Shown here: positions 31,400 through 41,116 of the stretch, piece by piece
Numbering within the stretch: the stretch's first letter is position 1
How the letters are laid out: each line of letters opens with the position of its first letter
Source: an uncultured Paracoccaceae bacterium
GTDB lineage: Bacteria; Pseudomonadota; Alphaproteobacteria; Rhodobacterales; Rhodobacteraceae
Assembly (NCBI GenBank): GCA_947498645.1
Contig: CANMKS010000001.1
Span: 2,828,032-2,892,031, forward strand
Direction of reading: 5' to 3'
DNA: 64,000 bases
The notes under the pieces: model-generated
What the model was told of the DNA's origin: nothing
Seen by the model: only the letters and a program-made list of their open reading frames with translations
The model's database searches: none
Position numbers and translations under genes: made by a program

Positions 31400-32401
31400 A
31401 TGCAACGTCGCACGTTTACGAAACTCACCGCAGGCCTCAGCCTGGCAGCAAGCCTTTTTGGCACAACAGCAATGGCGCAAGACGATATGCGCATTGCCAT
31501 CGTCGTTAAGGCGCTGGGTATCGGCTTTTTTGAAGCCGCCGCAGAGGGCGCTGAAGAGGCTGCAGCAGAATTGGGTGGTGTCGAAATCATCTACACTGGC
31601 CCAACAGACACGACTGCAGAAGGCCAGATTGAAGTGATCAACGCACTGATCGCGCAAAACGTTGATGCGATTGCGGTTTCTGCGAATGACACAGACGCTC
31701 TTGTACCAACACTCAAGCGTGCAATGCAGCGCGGGATCACTGTCATCTCATGGGACTCTGGCGTGGCAGAAGATGGCCGTCAGGTTCACCTGAACCCATC
31801 ATCAAACGCGCTGATCGGTAACATGATCATCAAGCTGGCCGCAGACCACCTGCCAGATGGCGGTGACGTTGCAGTGCTTTCAGCGACGACAACATCAACG
31901 AACCAGAACATCTGGATCGAAGAAATGAACAAGGTGATGGGCAACTATCCCGGCATCAACGTTGTTGGCACAGTTTACGGTGATGACCTCGCCGATAAGT
32001 CCTACCGCGAAGCGCAAGGCCTCATGCAGTCCTATCCTGACCTTGATGCAATCATCGCACCGACTTCCGTTGGTATCGTTGCCGCGGCTCAAGCCGTTGC
32101 AGATGCTGGCAAGATTGGTGAGGTTAACGTGACCGGTCTGGGCCTTCCATCCGAGATGGCGGGCGCAATCGAAAGCGGTGCATCACAGTCATTTGCGATC
32201 TGGAACCCGATCGATCTTGGTTACTCTGCCACGATGATTGCACACGCTTTGGCCTCTGGAGCAGCGACGGCAGAACCCGGTGCAGAAATCTCGATTGGTC
32301 GTGTTGGCACGATCACGCTGGATGAGACAAACTCCGCCGCGATGGCCGATCCGTTTGTCTATGACGCGTCAAACATCGAACAGTTCAAGTCGATCTTCTA
32401 A
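31400..32401 (+). CDS. rhaS: L-rhamnose ABC transporter, periplasmic binding protein
   Basis: 333 aa. The signal peptide MQRRTFTKLTAGLSLAASLF with an AMA cleavage end carries a twin-arginine (QRRTF), so Tat export is possible. The mature part is a periplasmic-binding-protein/LacI-like sugar binder (IYTGPTDTTAEGQIEVINAL, VDAIAVSANDTDALVPTL, DAIIAPTSVGIVAAAQAV). Good ribosome site (GGGAGGAAACC). First structural gene of rhaSTPQMK. Confidence 0.92.
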   Translation: MQRRTFTKLTAGLSLAASLFGTTAMAQDDMRIAIVVKALGIGFFEAAAEGAEEAAAELGGVEIIYTGPTDTTAEGQIEVINALIAQNVDAIAVSANDTDALVPTLKRAMQRGITVISWDSGVAEDGRQVHLNPSSNALIGNMIIKLAADHLPDGGDVAVLSATTTSTNQNIWIEEMNKVMGNYPGINVVGTVYGDDLADKSYREAQGLMQSYPDLDAIIAPTSVGIVAAAQAVADAGKIGEVNVTGLGLPSEMAGAIESGASQSFAIWNPIDLGYSATMIAHALASGAATAEPGAEISIGRVGTITLDETNSAAMADPFVYDASNIEQFKSIF

Positions 32402-32472
32402 ACGCACCTCCCCGTCTTGGCGCGGCATGCAAATACGCCGTGCCAAGACATCTTTCACAAAGCGCAGGTAAA

Positions 32473-34008
32473 ATGATGCTGCAACATCCCGGCATAACCA
32501 CAACTGACGTCGACACGACCAAAGCGGTGGCGGTTCTGGCCTTGGACAAGGTCACCAAGACTTTTCCGGGTGTGAAGGCGCTGTCTGAAGTCTCGCTCTC
32601 ACTTTATCCTGGCAAAGTCACTGCGTTGATTGGCGAAAATGGCGCGGGCAAGTCAACAGTTGTCAAAATCCTGACCGGTATTTACCAGCCCGATGGCGGG
32701 CAGATTTTGGTTGATGACAAGCCAACACCATTTCCAGTCCCTCAAGCAGCCGCCACTCACGGTGTAACAGCCATCCATCAAGAAACCGTCTTGTTCGATG
32801 AGTTGTCCGTTGCTGAGAACATTTTTCTCGGTCATGCGCCCCGCAACAAGTTCGGTCTTATTGATCTGGCGGCAATGACCGAGAAAGCTCGTGCACTTTT
32901 GTCCGGCATTGGCGCGGACATTGATCCGGCTACCAAATTGAAAGACCTCGGCATCGCCAGCAAGCACCTGGTCGCAATCGGCCGTGCGCTTTCAATCGAT
33001 GCCCGAGTTGTCATCATGGATGAGCCAACGGCAGCCCTATCGCACAAAGAAATCGAAGAACTTCATGAGCTGGTCGAAAGCCTTAAGGCACAAGGCAAAG
33101 CCATCCTCTTTATCAGCCACAAATTCGATGAGATTTTCCGGATCGCAGATAACTTCACTGTGTTCCGTGACGGCCAATTGATAGGCGACGGCGCAATCGC
33201 AGAAGTGACAGAAGCCGCGTTGGTCAAGATGATGGTTGGCCGCGATGTCAGCCAGATTTTCCCGCAGCGCACTCCAAATGTCGCCGACACTGTTTTGTCG
33301 GTTGCCGGCTATTCACACCCTACCGAGTTTGAAGACATCAGCTTTGAACTTCGCAAAGGCGAGATTTTGGGTTTTTACGGCTTGGTTGGCGCGGGCAGAT
33401 CGGAATTCATGCAAGCCTTGTTCGGGATTACACGAACCTCTGCAGGCGCGGCTGAAATTGACGGCGCCCCCGTGCAGATTAAGTCACCAGCAGATGCTGT
33501 CGACAATGGGATCGTCTACGTCCCCGAAGATCGCGGCAAGCAGGGTGCGATCCTTGATCTCCCCATTTTTCAAAACGTCTCGCTGCCCTCCTTGGGACGC
33601 ATTTCCAGCAAGGGTTTCTTGAAACTGGCTGAGGAATTCGCGCTTGCGCGTAGCTATGCCGAGCGACTGGACCTACGTGCGGCCTCTCTCGATACCCATG
33701 TTGGCAATTTGTCAGGCGGCAACCAGCAAAAGGTTGTCATCGCCAAATGGCTGGCAACACAACCCAAAGTCATCATCCTTGATGAACCGACAAAGGGCGT
33801 GGATATCGGATCAAAAGCAGCGGTCCATGAATTTATGGCAGAACTGGCAGCCGAAGGTTTGGCTGTCATCATGGTCAGTTCCGAAATCCCCGAGGTGCTT
33901 GGCATGTCCGACCGCGTGATCGTCATGCGCGAAGGACGTATCGTCGCTGAATTGGCCGATGATGACCTGAAACCCGAAACCCTCGTGCGCCATGCAGCCG
34001 GAATATAA
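32473..34008 (+). CDS. rhaT: L-rhamnose ABC transporter, ATPase
   Basis: 511 aa with two fused ABC domains, as in sugar importers of the RbsA/AraG type. Domain 1 has Walker A GENGAGKST, Walker B VVIMDEPTAALS and a degenerate signature. Domain 2 has a degenerate P-loop GLVGAGRSE, an intact signature LSGGNQQK and VIILDEPTKGVDIG. Tandem ATGs occur at 32473 and 32476; I chose the first after AGGTAAA. The longer frame from 32440 has no ribosome site. Confidence 0.92.
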   Translation: MMLQHPGITTTDVDTTKAVAVLALDKVTKTFPGVKALSEVSLSLYPGKVTALIGENGAGKSTVVKILTGIYQPDGGQILVDDKPTPFPVPQAAATHGVTAIHQETVLFDELSVAENIFLGHAPRNKFGLIDLAAMTEKARALLSGIGADIDPATKLKDLGIASKHLVAIGRALSIDARVVIMDEPTAALSHKEIEELHELVESLKAQGKAILFISHKFDEIFRIADNFTVFRDGQLIGDGAIAEVTEAALVKMMVGRDVSQIFPQRTPNVADTVLSVAGYSHPTEFEDISFELRKGEILGFYGLVGAGRSEFMQALFGITRTSAGAAEIDGAPVQIKSPADAVDNGIVYVPEDRGKQGAILDLPIFQNVSLPSLGRISSKGFLKLAEEFALARSYAERLDLRAASLDTHVGNLSGGNQQKVVIAKWLATQPKVIILDEPTKGVDIGSKAAVHEFMAELAAEGLAVIMVSSEIPEVLGMSDRVIVMREGRIVAELADDDLKPETLVRHAAGI

Positions 34009-34020
34009 GGAAACCATGTG

Positions 34021-35004
34021 ATGCTAAAGCGATTGATAACATCACGAGAGGCGCTTCTGGTAGGTGCCATTGGCCTGTTGTTGATCTTGATCTCAACCCG
34101 GTTTTCAGGCTTCGCAGCCCCTTCCAATCTTGCAAATGTCTTCAATGACACGTCACCACTGATATTGCTCGCCATCGGTCAGATGATCGTGATCCTGACC
34201 AAATGCATCGACCTGAGCGTTGCCGCCAACCTCGCCCTTACGGGGATGGTTGTGTCGATGGTCAACGTCGCAATGCCAGGTCTGCCGATCATATTTATCG
34301 TCGCAATTGCTATTGGGTTGGGCGCGTTGCTGGGCATGTTTAACGGCATTCTTGTCTGGAAACTGCAGATCCCGCCAATTGTTGTCACACTCGGCACCAT
34401 GACCATTTTCCGCGGGATCATCTTTCTGCTTTCTGACGGTAAATGGGTCAACAGTCATGAAATGAGCCCGGCTTTCAAAGCCTTCCCGCGCGCTGAAATT
34501 CTAGGCCTCCCTGTGTTGAGTTGGATCGCAATATTCGCGGTTATCGTGTTCGGCATAGTGATGACCCGGACAACTTTGGGGCGGGCCTTTTATGCCGCTG
34601 GCGGCAATCCGCATGCTGCGACTTATGCAGGTATCAATGTTGGAAAAACGCAGTTTTGGGCATTTACTATCTCCGGTGCATTGGCAGGTCTTACTGGCTA
34701 CCTTTGGGTGTCACGTTTTGCAGTGGCCTATGTCGATATTGCCAGTGGGTTTGAACTGGATGTCGTCGCCGCCTGCGTCATTGGCGGTGTGTCAATCATG
34801 GGCGGCATTGGAACCGTCGCAGGTGCCTTGCTCGGGGCTTTGTTCCTCGGCATCATCAAGAATGCGCTTCCTGTCGTCGACATCTCGCCGTTCTGGCAGC
34901 TGGCAATTTCGGGTGGTGCGATCATCATCGCAGTTATTCTGAACGCTCAGGCCAATCGCAAGAAGGGCAGAATTATCCTCAAACAAGCGGAGCAGGCATC
35001 ATGA
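34021..35004 (+). CDS. rhaP: L-rhamnose ABC transporter, permease 1
   Basis: 327 aa, eight to ten hydrophobic segments, BPD_transp_2 family sugar permease (IGQMIVILTKCIDLSVAANLAL, IPPIVVTLGTMTIFRG, ACVIGGVSIMGGIGTVAGALLG). ATG 34021 follows AAGGAAACC; an in-frame GTG directly before it is possible. The stop overlaps the next permease by 4 bases (ATGA). Confidence 0.9.
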   Translation: MLKRLITSREALLVGAIGLLLILISTRFSGFAAPSNLANVFNDTSPLILLAIGQMIVILTKCIDLSVAANLALTGMVVSMVNVAMPGLPIIFIVAIAIGLGALLGMFNGILVWKLQIPPIVVTLGTMTIFRGIIFLLSDGKWVNSHEMSPAFKAFPRAEILGLPVLSWIAIFAVIVFGIVMTRTTLGRAFYAAGGNPHAATYAGINVGKTQFWAFTISGALAGLTGYLWVSRFAVAYVDIASGFELDVVAACVIGGVSIMGGIGTVAGALLGALFLGIIKNALPVVDISPFWQLAISGGAIIIAVILNAQANRKKGRIILKQAEQAS

Positions 35005-35987
35005 ACACAACAGTCCGTTCTATACCTGACCGTTTACGCTCACCTTTCGAACAGCGGCTCAAGAGCTGGGAGTCCCTCCTGTTGCTGGTCGCCATCGCGA
35101 TCTTTGTCGCGAACAGCTTTGCCTCACCCTACTTTCTAAATGCGTGGAATCTGTCCGACGCGACCTTCAACTTCACTGAAAAGGCAATGATCGCCTTTGC
35201 GATGGCCCTTTTGATTATCTCAGGCGAGATTGATCTATCCGTTGCAGCCATCATTGCACTGGCGTCAACGGCGATGGGCGCTGCTGTTCAGATGGGCGTT
35301 GGCACACCCGGTTTGGTATTCATTGGCCTGAGCGTCGGGCTACTTTGCGGGGCCTTTAACGGCATTCTGGTGACAGGCATGGGCTTGCCGTCTATCGTTG
35401 TGACCATCGGCACCATGAGCTTGTTCCGCGGCATCAGCTTTATCGTCTTGGGCGATCAGGCCTATGGCGGGTATCCTGCCAGTTTCTCGTATTTCGGTCA
35501 GGGCTATGTGTGGTGGGTGATCTCGTTTGAGTTCGTGCTCTTTGCGATCATCGCAGTGATTTATGCAGTCTTGTTGCGCAAGGCAAACTTTGGTCGCGCC
35601 GTCTATGCGATTGGGAACAATCCAACGGGTGCAATGTTCTCTGGCATCCGGGTTCAACGGGTCAAGTTCATCCTGTTTCTTTTGACAGGTCTGATGTCCG
35701 GTATTGCCGCCGTTTGCCTCACGGCGAGACTGGGATCGACGCGACCTTCGATTGCAACCGGCTGGGAACTTGAGATCGTTACCATGGTTGTCCTAGGTGG
35801 CGTAAGTATCCTAGGCGGTTCAGGCACAATCGTTGGCGTTGTTATCGCCGCCTTTGTCATGGGCCTTGTGACCTTTGGCCTCGGTCTGCTTAACGTACCA
35901 GGCATCGTAATGTCGATTGTCATCGGCGGCCTCTTGATCGGCGTCATCGCCTTGCCACGGCTTTGGACAATGTGGCGGTCACGCTAA
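35001..35987 (+). CDS. rhaQ: L-rhamnose ABC transporter, permease 2
   Basis: 328 aa, paralogous to the preceding permease ([62 protein letters not shown]). The pair forms the transmembrane channel of the RhaSTPQ importer. The start overlaps rhaP and the stop overlaps rhaM by one base, showing tight coupling. Confidence 0.9.
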   Translation: MNTTVRSIPDRLRSPFEQRLKSWESLLLLVAIAIFVANSFASPYFLNAWNLSDATFNFTEKAMIAFAMALLIISGEIDLSVAAIIALASTAMGAAVQMGVGTPGLVFIGLSVGLLCGAFNGILVTGMGLPSIVVTIGTMSLFRGISFIVLGDQAYGGYPASFSYFGQGYVWWVISFEFVLFAIIAVIYAVLLRKANFGRAVYAIGNNPTGAMFSGIRVQRVKFILFLLTGLMSGIAAVCLTARLGSTRPSIATGWELEIVTMVVLGGVSILGGSGTIVGVVIAAFVMGLVTFGLGLLNVPGIVMSIVIGGLLIGVIALPRLWTMWRSR

Positions 35988-36301
35988 TGGAAAAATACGC
36001 CTTCAAAATGCAACTGAACCCCGATTGCCGCGACGAATACATCAAACGCCATGATGAGATTTGGCCAGAGCTTTCGGCACTGCTAAAAGAGGCAGGAGTG
36101 TCTGACTATTCGATCCACTTGGATGCAGAAACAAACATCTTGTTTGGTGTGTTATGGCGCGAGACGGACCATGGAATGACTAGCCTGCCAAATCACCCAG
36201 TGATGCAGAGGTGGTGGGCACACATGGCCGATATCATGGAGACACACCCAAGCAACGAGCCCGTGGCAACACCGCTCGAAACAGTTTTCCACTTGCCATG
36301 A
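35987..36301 (+). CDS. rhaM: L-rhamnose mutarotase
   Basis: 104 aa. Interconverts alpha- and beta-L-rhamnose so the isomerase sees the correct anomer (called RhaU in rhizobia). Family features: [27 protein letters not shown], with the catalytic His, and a C-terminal [15 protein letters not shown]. The ATG shares its first base with the rhaQ stop codon, and its own stop overlaps the rhaK start. Confidence 0.93.
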   Translation: MEKYAFKMQLNPDCRDEYIKRHDEIWPELSALLKEAGVSDYSIHLDAETNILFGVLWRETDHGMTSLPNHPVMQRWWAHMADIMETHPSNEPVATPLETVFHLP

Positions 36302-37680
36302 CACCACAGCATGTCGCCGTCATCGATATTGGAAAAACGAACGCCAAATTCGCATTGGTCGATACATCGGACCTATCCGAGATCGAGGTTGTAACACGCT
36401 CGAACACAGTCTTGGCCGGGCCGCCTTGGCCGCATTTTGATGTCGAGGGCCATTGGGCTTTTCTGCTCGAAAGTTTGCGGGATTTCCACGCAAAGCACGG
36501 TGTAGATGCGATATCGATCACCACTCACGGAGCTTGTGCCGCTCTTTTGGATAAGCATGGAGAGCTTGCCGCGCCCATCCTAGACTACGAGCACTCTGGC
36601 CCAGATGAAGTTGTTGATCGCTACAACACGATCCGACCTCCGTTCTCAGAGACAGGCTCACCGCCTCTGGCCGGTGGTCTCAACATCGGGGCGCAGCTTT
36701 TTTGGCAGTTTCACGAAGATCCGGAACTCAAAGATCGCACCAACTGTATTGTCACCTATCCACAGTACTGGGTCGCAAAGCTCACCGGACACACCGCCAT
36801 GGATGTCACATCACTCGGCTGTCATACCGACCTGTGGAACCCGCACACCGGCACGTTTTCATCATTGGTCGACAAACTTGGGATTGCCGACAAGCTCCCG
36901 CCAGTACGGAAGCCCTCCGATCTGCTAGGGTCTATATTGCCCGGTGTCGCAACACGTACAGGGCTGCCCGAAAACACACCGGTGTATTGCGGCATCCACG
37001 ACTCCAACGCGTCTCTGCTACCTTACGTTTTGAGTGAGCAGAAACCATTCAGCGTTGTGTCAACGGGCACCTGGGTGATTGCGATGTCACTCGGCGGCAA
37101 AGATATCCGACTGGATCCAAATCTCGATACGTTGATGAACGTCACCGCACTAGGCGACCCGGCCCCATCAGCACGTTTTATGGGCGGACGCGAACATGAC
37201 CTTGCAACAGGTGGAACGTACCCAGCCCCAACTGCGTTAGACGTAGAGGACGTGATTGCAAACCAAATCATGCTGATGCCAGCGGTCGTTGAGAATACGG
37301 GGCCGTTCAAGAACCGTCGTTCTCATTGGATTGGCGAAGAGCCTGGCGTGGGGACATCAAAGCGCGGTGCAGCGGTATCACTTTACCTCGCGCTCGTCAC
37401 GGCAGAGTGCTTGGGCAACATCGGACATAGCGGTCAAATCATAGTAGAAGGTCCTTTCGCGGGAAATCGAACATACCTTCATATGTTGGGAGTCGCGACT
37501 GGCTCCGCGATACATCGCGCTTCGGGAACGACAGGTACAAGTGCAGGAGCGTCCTTGCTTGCTATCAAGAAAGACGCTGCAAACCTAACTTCCAGCACGC
37601 GCGTTGATGTTGAGAATGCCTCATTGCTACGAAGCTATGCTGACTATTGGCGAACGACGGTCTTGAAGCAATTCGGATAG
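36298..37680 (+). CDS. rhaK: L-rhamnulokinase (FGGY family)
   Basis: 460 aa. Phosphorylates L-rhamnulose to rhamnulose-1-phosphate for RhaD. The FGGY sugar-kinase fold starts with [17 protein letters not shown] (phosphate loop), has [13 protein letters not shown] and [15 protein letters not shown], and ends with [16 protein letters not shown] and [17 protein letters not shown] 36298 overlaps the rhaM stop. Last gene of the rhamnose transcript; in rhizobia this kinase is also needed for rhamnose uptake. Confidence 0.9.
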   Translation: MTPQHVAVIDIGKTNAKFALVDTSDLSEIEVVTRSNTVLAGPPWPHFDVEGHWAFLLESLRDFHAKHGVDAISITTHGACAALLDKHGELAAPILDYEHSGPDEVVDRYNTIRPPFSETGSPPLAGGLNIGAQLFWQFHEDPELKDRTNCIVTYPQYWVAKLTGHTAMDVTSLGCHTDLWNPHTGTFSSLVDKLGIADKLPPVRKPSDLLGSILPGVATRTGLPENTPVYCGIHDSNASLLPYVLSEQKPFSVVSTGTWVIAMSLGGKDIRLDPNLDTLMNVTALGDPAPSARFMGGREHDLATGGTYPAPTALDVEDVIANQIMLMPAVVENTGPFKNRRSHWIGEEPGVGTSKRGAAVSLYLALVTAECLGNIGHSGQIIVEGPFAGNRTYLHMLGVATGSAIHRASGTTGTSAGASLLAIKKDAANLTSSTRVDVENASLLRSYADYWRTTVLKQFG

Positions 37681-38580
37681 AGGCTAGTCACCAACCTGAT
37701 GAGAAAGGGCTACCCCATGTTGGGAACAGAAATCGCTTGCCTCGCCAAAAAGATGAACATTACCAAAGTTCGAAATTGGACCCAAGCCCACCCTTCTATC
37801 AAAATTGTACACTGTCGTCAGAGACCTGTTTGCATGAACAACAACAGCAACCATATCAGCAACTCCGAAAAAATTGGCAGTCTCAGGTCCAACGGGGTGA
37901 GAATAACCCCTGTGTCAGAATTTTCCAGGAAGGACCCAAGAGCTCTTGTACTTCTTGTCACGGCGCATTCATGGCGGTTGAACTGAAGGAGCTACACCGC
38001 ACATTATCCTCTAGGGGCTTACAGCCCGTCGCGGCATGATACTAAAGACGCATTCGGGAATAATGAATTGACATTGGCAAACTCCAGAAAGCGCCCACCC
38101 ACCTTTAACAAGTCGAGGCATAATGCATTGATTTATTTGAGCTAATTATTGCAATACGCTGCACTTTCTGCGGCCCGCAAAATCTACGCTGTCTGAAAGA
38201 TAGTTGGACGAATTCTCGCCGTTTCAGGGAAATAAAATCTGCGCGTTAGGGTGGTAGTGGGTCTGACAATACTTAGGTTTGAGAGATTTAACCCACCCCT
38301 CCCGTCAGCTCTGCCCCACAGCTTGATCGAAGTGTGACAGATGTCTCAAGCGTGACACCGCTGGGACAGCCCAGTGTCCCAGCTAGCGTGTTGTTATCTA
38401 TGCACTTCCAAAACTGTTACACTATTTACGATTAGTATATTCAGTTGATGGACAGAGCGTCCAAAAAGGAGGTGGGGGCTGCCCATTTGTCTGTCACACC
38501 CGCTGGTTTAATCATCTATCATTATTTTCAAAGCGTTAGATGTGACAGCAGCCCAAGGTTGGGACACAGACTCCGCGAAC
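37681..38580. other. 900-base noncoding stretch with repeats and a hairpin
   Basis: Between rhaK and the primase-like gene. Two ATAATG(A/C)ATTGA copies lie at 38060-38071 and 38121-38132. TGTGACAG occurs at 38333-38340 and 38541-38548, and inverted at 38491-38498. A perfect 9-bp hairpin GCTGGGACA/TGTCCCAGC lies at 38360-38383. Short frames near 37.7-38.0 kb have no recognisable product or good start. Confidence 0.5.
38360..38383. repeat. Inverted repeat, 9-bp stem
   Basis: GCTGGGACA, six-base loop GCCCAG, TGTCCCAGC. No T-run follows, so an intrinsic terminator is unlikely. Its sequence echoes the nearby TGTGACA/GGGACA motifs and may be a protein-binding or replication-related site of the element. 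Confidence 0.6.
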
Positions 38581-40365
38581 TCAATCCTCGCCAGTGACGT
38601 ACGATGCAGGAACAGTCACGACCCTATGCTGCCCTCGTCGACCAAACCGCAATGCTGATGCGGGCTTCTCAACACCGACGATCTTAAGCAACGCTGATGT
38701 ATGTGCGCCTTTACGCCATTTCGTATTTGCATAAAGCATAGCGACAGGGGATTGCTGACCGGATCGAACTGCGAAGCCTTCCTTCTTAGCGCAAATGTAG
38801 ATCCCGTGGCGCGCTAGGGCAGCCTCTGGGTCGACGACGTCTGCGATATCACACTTGCCAAGAGCGGCTGGCAGCAACTCTCCAACTGTTCGCTTTAGAC
38901 CGTGATCCAGAACTAGGGTTGAGCAAAACAAATAGTCCAAAGCATCCAGGCCCTCTGAGTACTCGTCATCATCGCCACCGGCCGCTATCATTGCCTTCAT
39001 CGGCTCAACAAGATCCTCAAGACGGAGTTCATCGATTTCACCATCGAAAAGGAAGAGGTCTAGTCCCGCTAGGATTGTGGAAGCGGTGTCTGCTTGACGG
39101 CTATCAGCACCCATCGATTTTGCCTTTGCTGAAATCGCCGCATGCGTTCTGTCCCAACGCTCACTTTGAGAAAGCATCCTTCCGCGAAACTGTGAAGACA
39201 ACTTCCGACAAATCTCGAACACTTCGGTCAGTTTGTCAGTGCCACCTGAGGGTGCCGTCGGTCGAGGTATTGGCAACAATCCCAGTACGACAATCCGTGA
39301 GCTGTCCTGCGGTTCGAATTGGATATGATTGATCGAACTCACATAGGCGGCCCCAATCATTCGGAACGACTTCGACGTATGATCAGCGCCGCCTCTTGAT
39401 ATTCGACCGCCTCCGCTGCCTGACATACGTCGGAACAAAGCCAGCATGCTATCCTGTCGGCTGGCATTGCGGGGGTTATCGTCTGGCTCGAACTCATCGA
39501 TGAGCAATGGTCGCGCCTCATTGTTTCTGGATTGCCGCAATCCCGCTTCGGTTGCATCATTGACAATTTCGCCAGCCAATTCGCCGAGGAGCGCTGCGGC
39601 CAATTCGAGCAACTTTGACTTTCCGCTTCCACGACTTCCATGCACGTAGAGGTGCGAGCGCCACTCCGGAAAACCTCCCAAGCAAGCCGCGGCGACCCAA
39701 CCCAACCAAATGTCTGCATCGACGCTTCGCTTCCAGCCCCAGAGCTCGCGAATTCGGTTAAGTAGGTTGAGCCGCAAGTTTGCCGGAATACTCGCAAAGC
39801 TTGGCGATTCTATTGCTCCTGCGCCGATCATGATTGCCCCGATCGATGCGCTTTGTAACATGCTGACGGAGCCATCGGGTACGACCTGGCAGTTACCGCA
39901 ATGAGCGACGGCGTTGCCAAGTCGATCCCGCCACACCCCAATATTGCGGAGGTCCGCGCGATCAGGATCGAACACTCCGCTCTCATTGCATCTCTCAATG
40001 ATCCAGAGACCCGCTGTTTTTGGGTTCCAGTTGCCGTCGCCCGTAGAAAATCGTTCTAGACACCAAGCTTCAACGTCAGAACCTTGGCCTACAAGAAGCG
40101 ATTTGACACCTCTTCCACTCTCCAGAGATTCAGCGCTGAACTTCCGCAGCTGTCCGCTTGGAGGAATGAGGTAGTAGTTTCCAGCGTTGTGACCCAGAGG
40201 AGTAATTGGGTCACCCACTTTCACAATGGCAACAGCAGGTTCCGCCGGAATAGTCTCTGCATTTGCGAACGCGGCGCGGACAGCTTCTTTTCCTGAAGTT
40301 GACCCCTTTGGAACATCGCTAATCTTTACAGGCTTTTGGAAGAGACCCTGCACACAATCTGTCAT
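38581..40365 (-). CDS. Primase/helicase-like P-loop ATPase of a P4-type satellite
   Basis: 594 aa. The N-terminal part is without a recognised fold. A cysteine pair, CGNC, lies near residue 157. The C-terminal ATPase shows SHLYVHGSRGSGKSKLLELA (Walker A, about 235-255) and RPLLIDEFEPDD (Walker B). This arrangement recalls DUF927/primase-helicase proteins of integrated satellites; the exact family is uncertain. ATG overlaps the AlpA-like gene stop (ATGA). Probably replicates or controls the excised element. Confidence 0.6.
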   Translation of the reverse strand: MTDCVQGLFQKPVKISDVPKGSTSGKEAVRAAFANAETIPAEPAVAIVKVGDPITPLGHNAGNYYLIPPSGQLRKFSAESLESGRGVKSLLVGQGSDVEAWCLERFSTGDGNWNPKTAGLWIIERCNESGVFDPDRADLRNIGVWRDRLGNAVAHCGNCQVVPDGSVSMLQSASIGAIMIGAGAIESPSFASIPANLRLNLLNRIRELWGWKRSVDADIWLGWVAAACLGGFPEWRSHLYVHGSRGSGKSKLLELAAALLGELAGEIVNDATEAGLRQSRNNEARPLLIDEFEPDDNPRNASRQDSMLALFRRMSGSGGGRISRGGADHTSKSFRMIGAAYVSSINHIQFEPQDSSRIVVLGLLPIPRPTAPSGGTDKLTEVFEICRKLSSQFRGRMLSQSERWDRTHAAISAKAKSMGADSRQADTASTILAGLDLFLFDGEIDELRLEDLVEPMKAMIAAGGDDDEYSEGLDALDYLFCSTLVLDHGLKRTVGELLPAALGKCDIADVVDPEAALARHGIYICAKKEGFAVRSGQQSPVAMLYANTKWRKGAHTSALLKIVGVEKPASALRFGRRGQHRVVTVPASYVTGED

Positions 40366-40610
40366 GAGCGCACCCTTTTGATAGAGTGATCAACGACAGT
40401 CTTGGAAATCTTCCACTCGTCCAGATGAGCGCGCCGTTGAACCGCCGCTTCTTTGGCAGACTCCCAAGCTTCAACGGTGGATAATTTCCACCGCGTACAG
40501 CCGGGGCTTAGATTGATAGGTTCGGGGAAGCCTTCGTCACGGCACCACCGCCAAACTGTCTGGCGACTGACGTTGAACCTGCCCGCAACTTGCTTGTCTG
40601 AAAGATACAT
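40362..40610 (-). CDS. AlpA-type helix-turn-helix regulator/excisionase
   Basis: 82 aa. MYLSDKQVAGRFNVSRQTVWRWCRDEGFPEP is the MerR-like helix-turn-helix of the AlpA family, which regulates integrase expression and excision in P4-like elements. Its position between the integrase and the primase-like gene is classical. The stop overlaps the start of the downstream gene. Confidence 0.8.
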   Translation of the reverse strand: MYLSDKQVAGRFNVSRQTVWRWCRDEGFPEPINLSPGCTRWKLSTVEAWESAKEAAVQRRAHLDEWKISKTVVDHSIKRVRS

Positions 40611-40702
40611 GGAGCACCTCGTTATTGAAGATACTACCTAATATGGACAGAATCTCACTCGTTGGAACATCTGTAAGGGTGTAGTTTGGCTATTCTAGAC
40701 CG

Positions 40703-41116
40703 CTACTCTAATCCTTGATTCTTCATAAAATTCAATATTTTGCCACGCGCCTTCTCGCCCGTGACTGACCAAAGCTTTTTCGCCATATAGCTATGGCTCT
40801 GTAGCGCAGTTGCGGCGATAGCTTCCCTGTTGTCGGTTCCGATTTCCACAGCGATCCCCTGTAGAAAGGTCCGCCGATCCTTAGTGATCTGCGTTTCGCC
40901 TTTTGGTTTTCTGATCTTTGCCAACTGAGCGGCAGACGCATTTGCAATCGTGCCTGCAGCGCCACCCCGCAACTGCCAGTAGACCTTCGCACGGTCCGAA
41001 GCATCCACACGCTCTGATTCTGACAAATCTGGTGACACCATCTGTCGTTCGGCCTCACGCGCTAAGCGTTCATACTCGTCGCGCAACGCCTCATAGTCTT
41101 TTTTGACATCACTCAT
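40703..41116 (-). CDS. Small hypothetical protein following integrase
   Basis: 137 aa from the ATG inside the integrase 3' end (8-base overlap). The N-terminus is a charged probable coiled coil (KKDYEALRDEYERLAREAER), followed by a helical region with KPKGETQITKDRRTFLQ. I do not recognise the family. The overlap implies it is translated together with the integrase, so a role in recombination or element maintenance is possible. Confidence 0.55.
   Translation of the reverse strand: MSDVKKDYEALRDEYERLAREAERQMVSPDLSESERVDASDRAKVYWQLRGGAAGTIANASAAQLAKIRKPKGETQITKDRRTFLQGIAVEIGTDNREAIAATALQSHSYMAKKLWSVTGEKARGKILNFMKNQGLE

Noticed and set aside
37647..38039. Short frames after rhaK
   Set aside because: No good start, no recognisable pattern, overlapping frames of similar quality.
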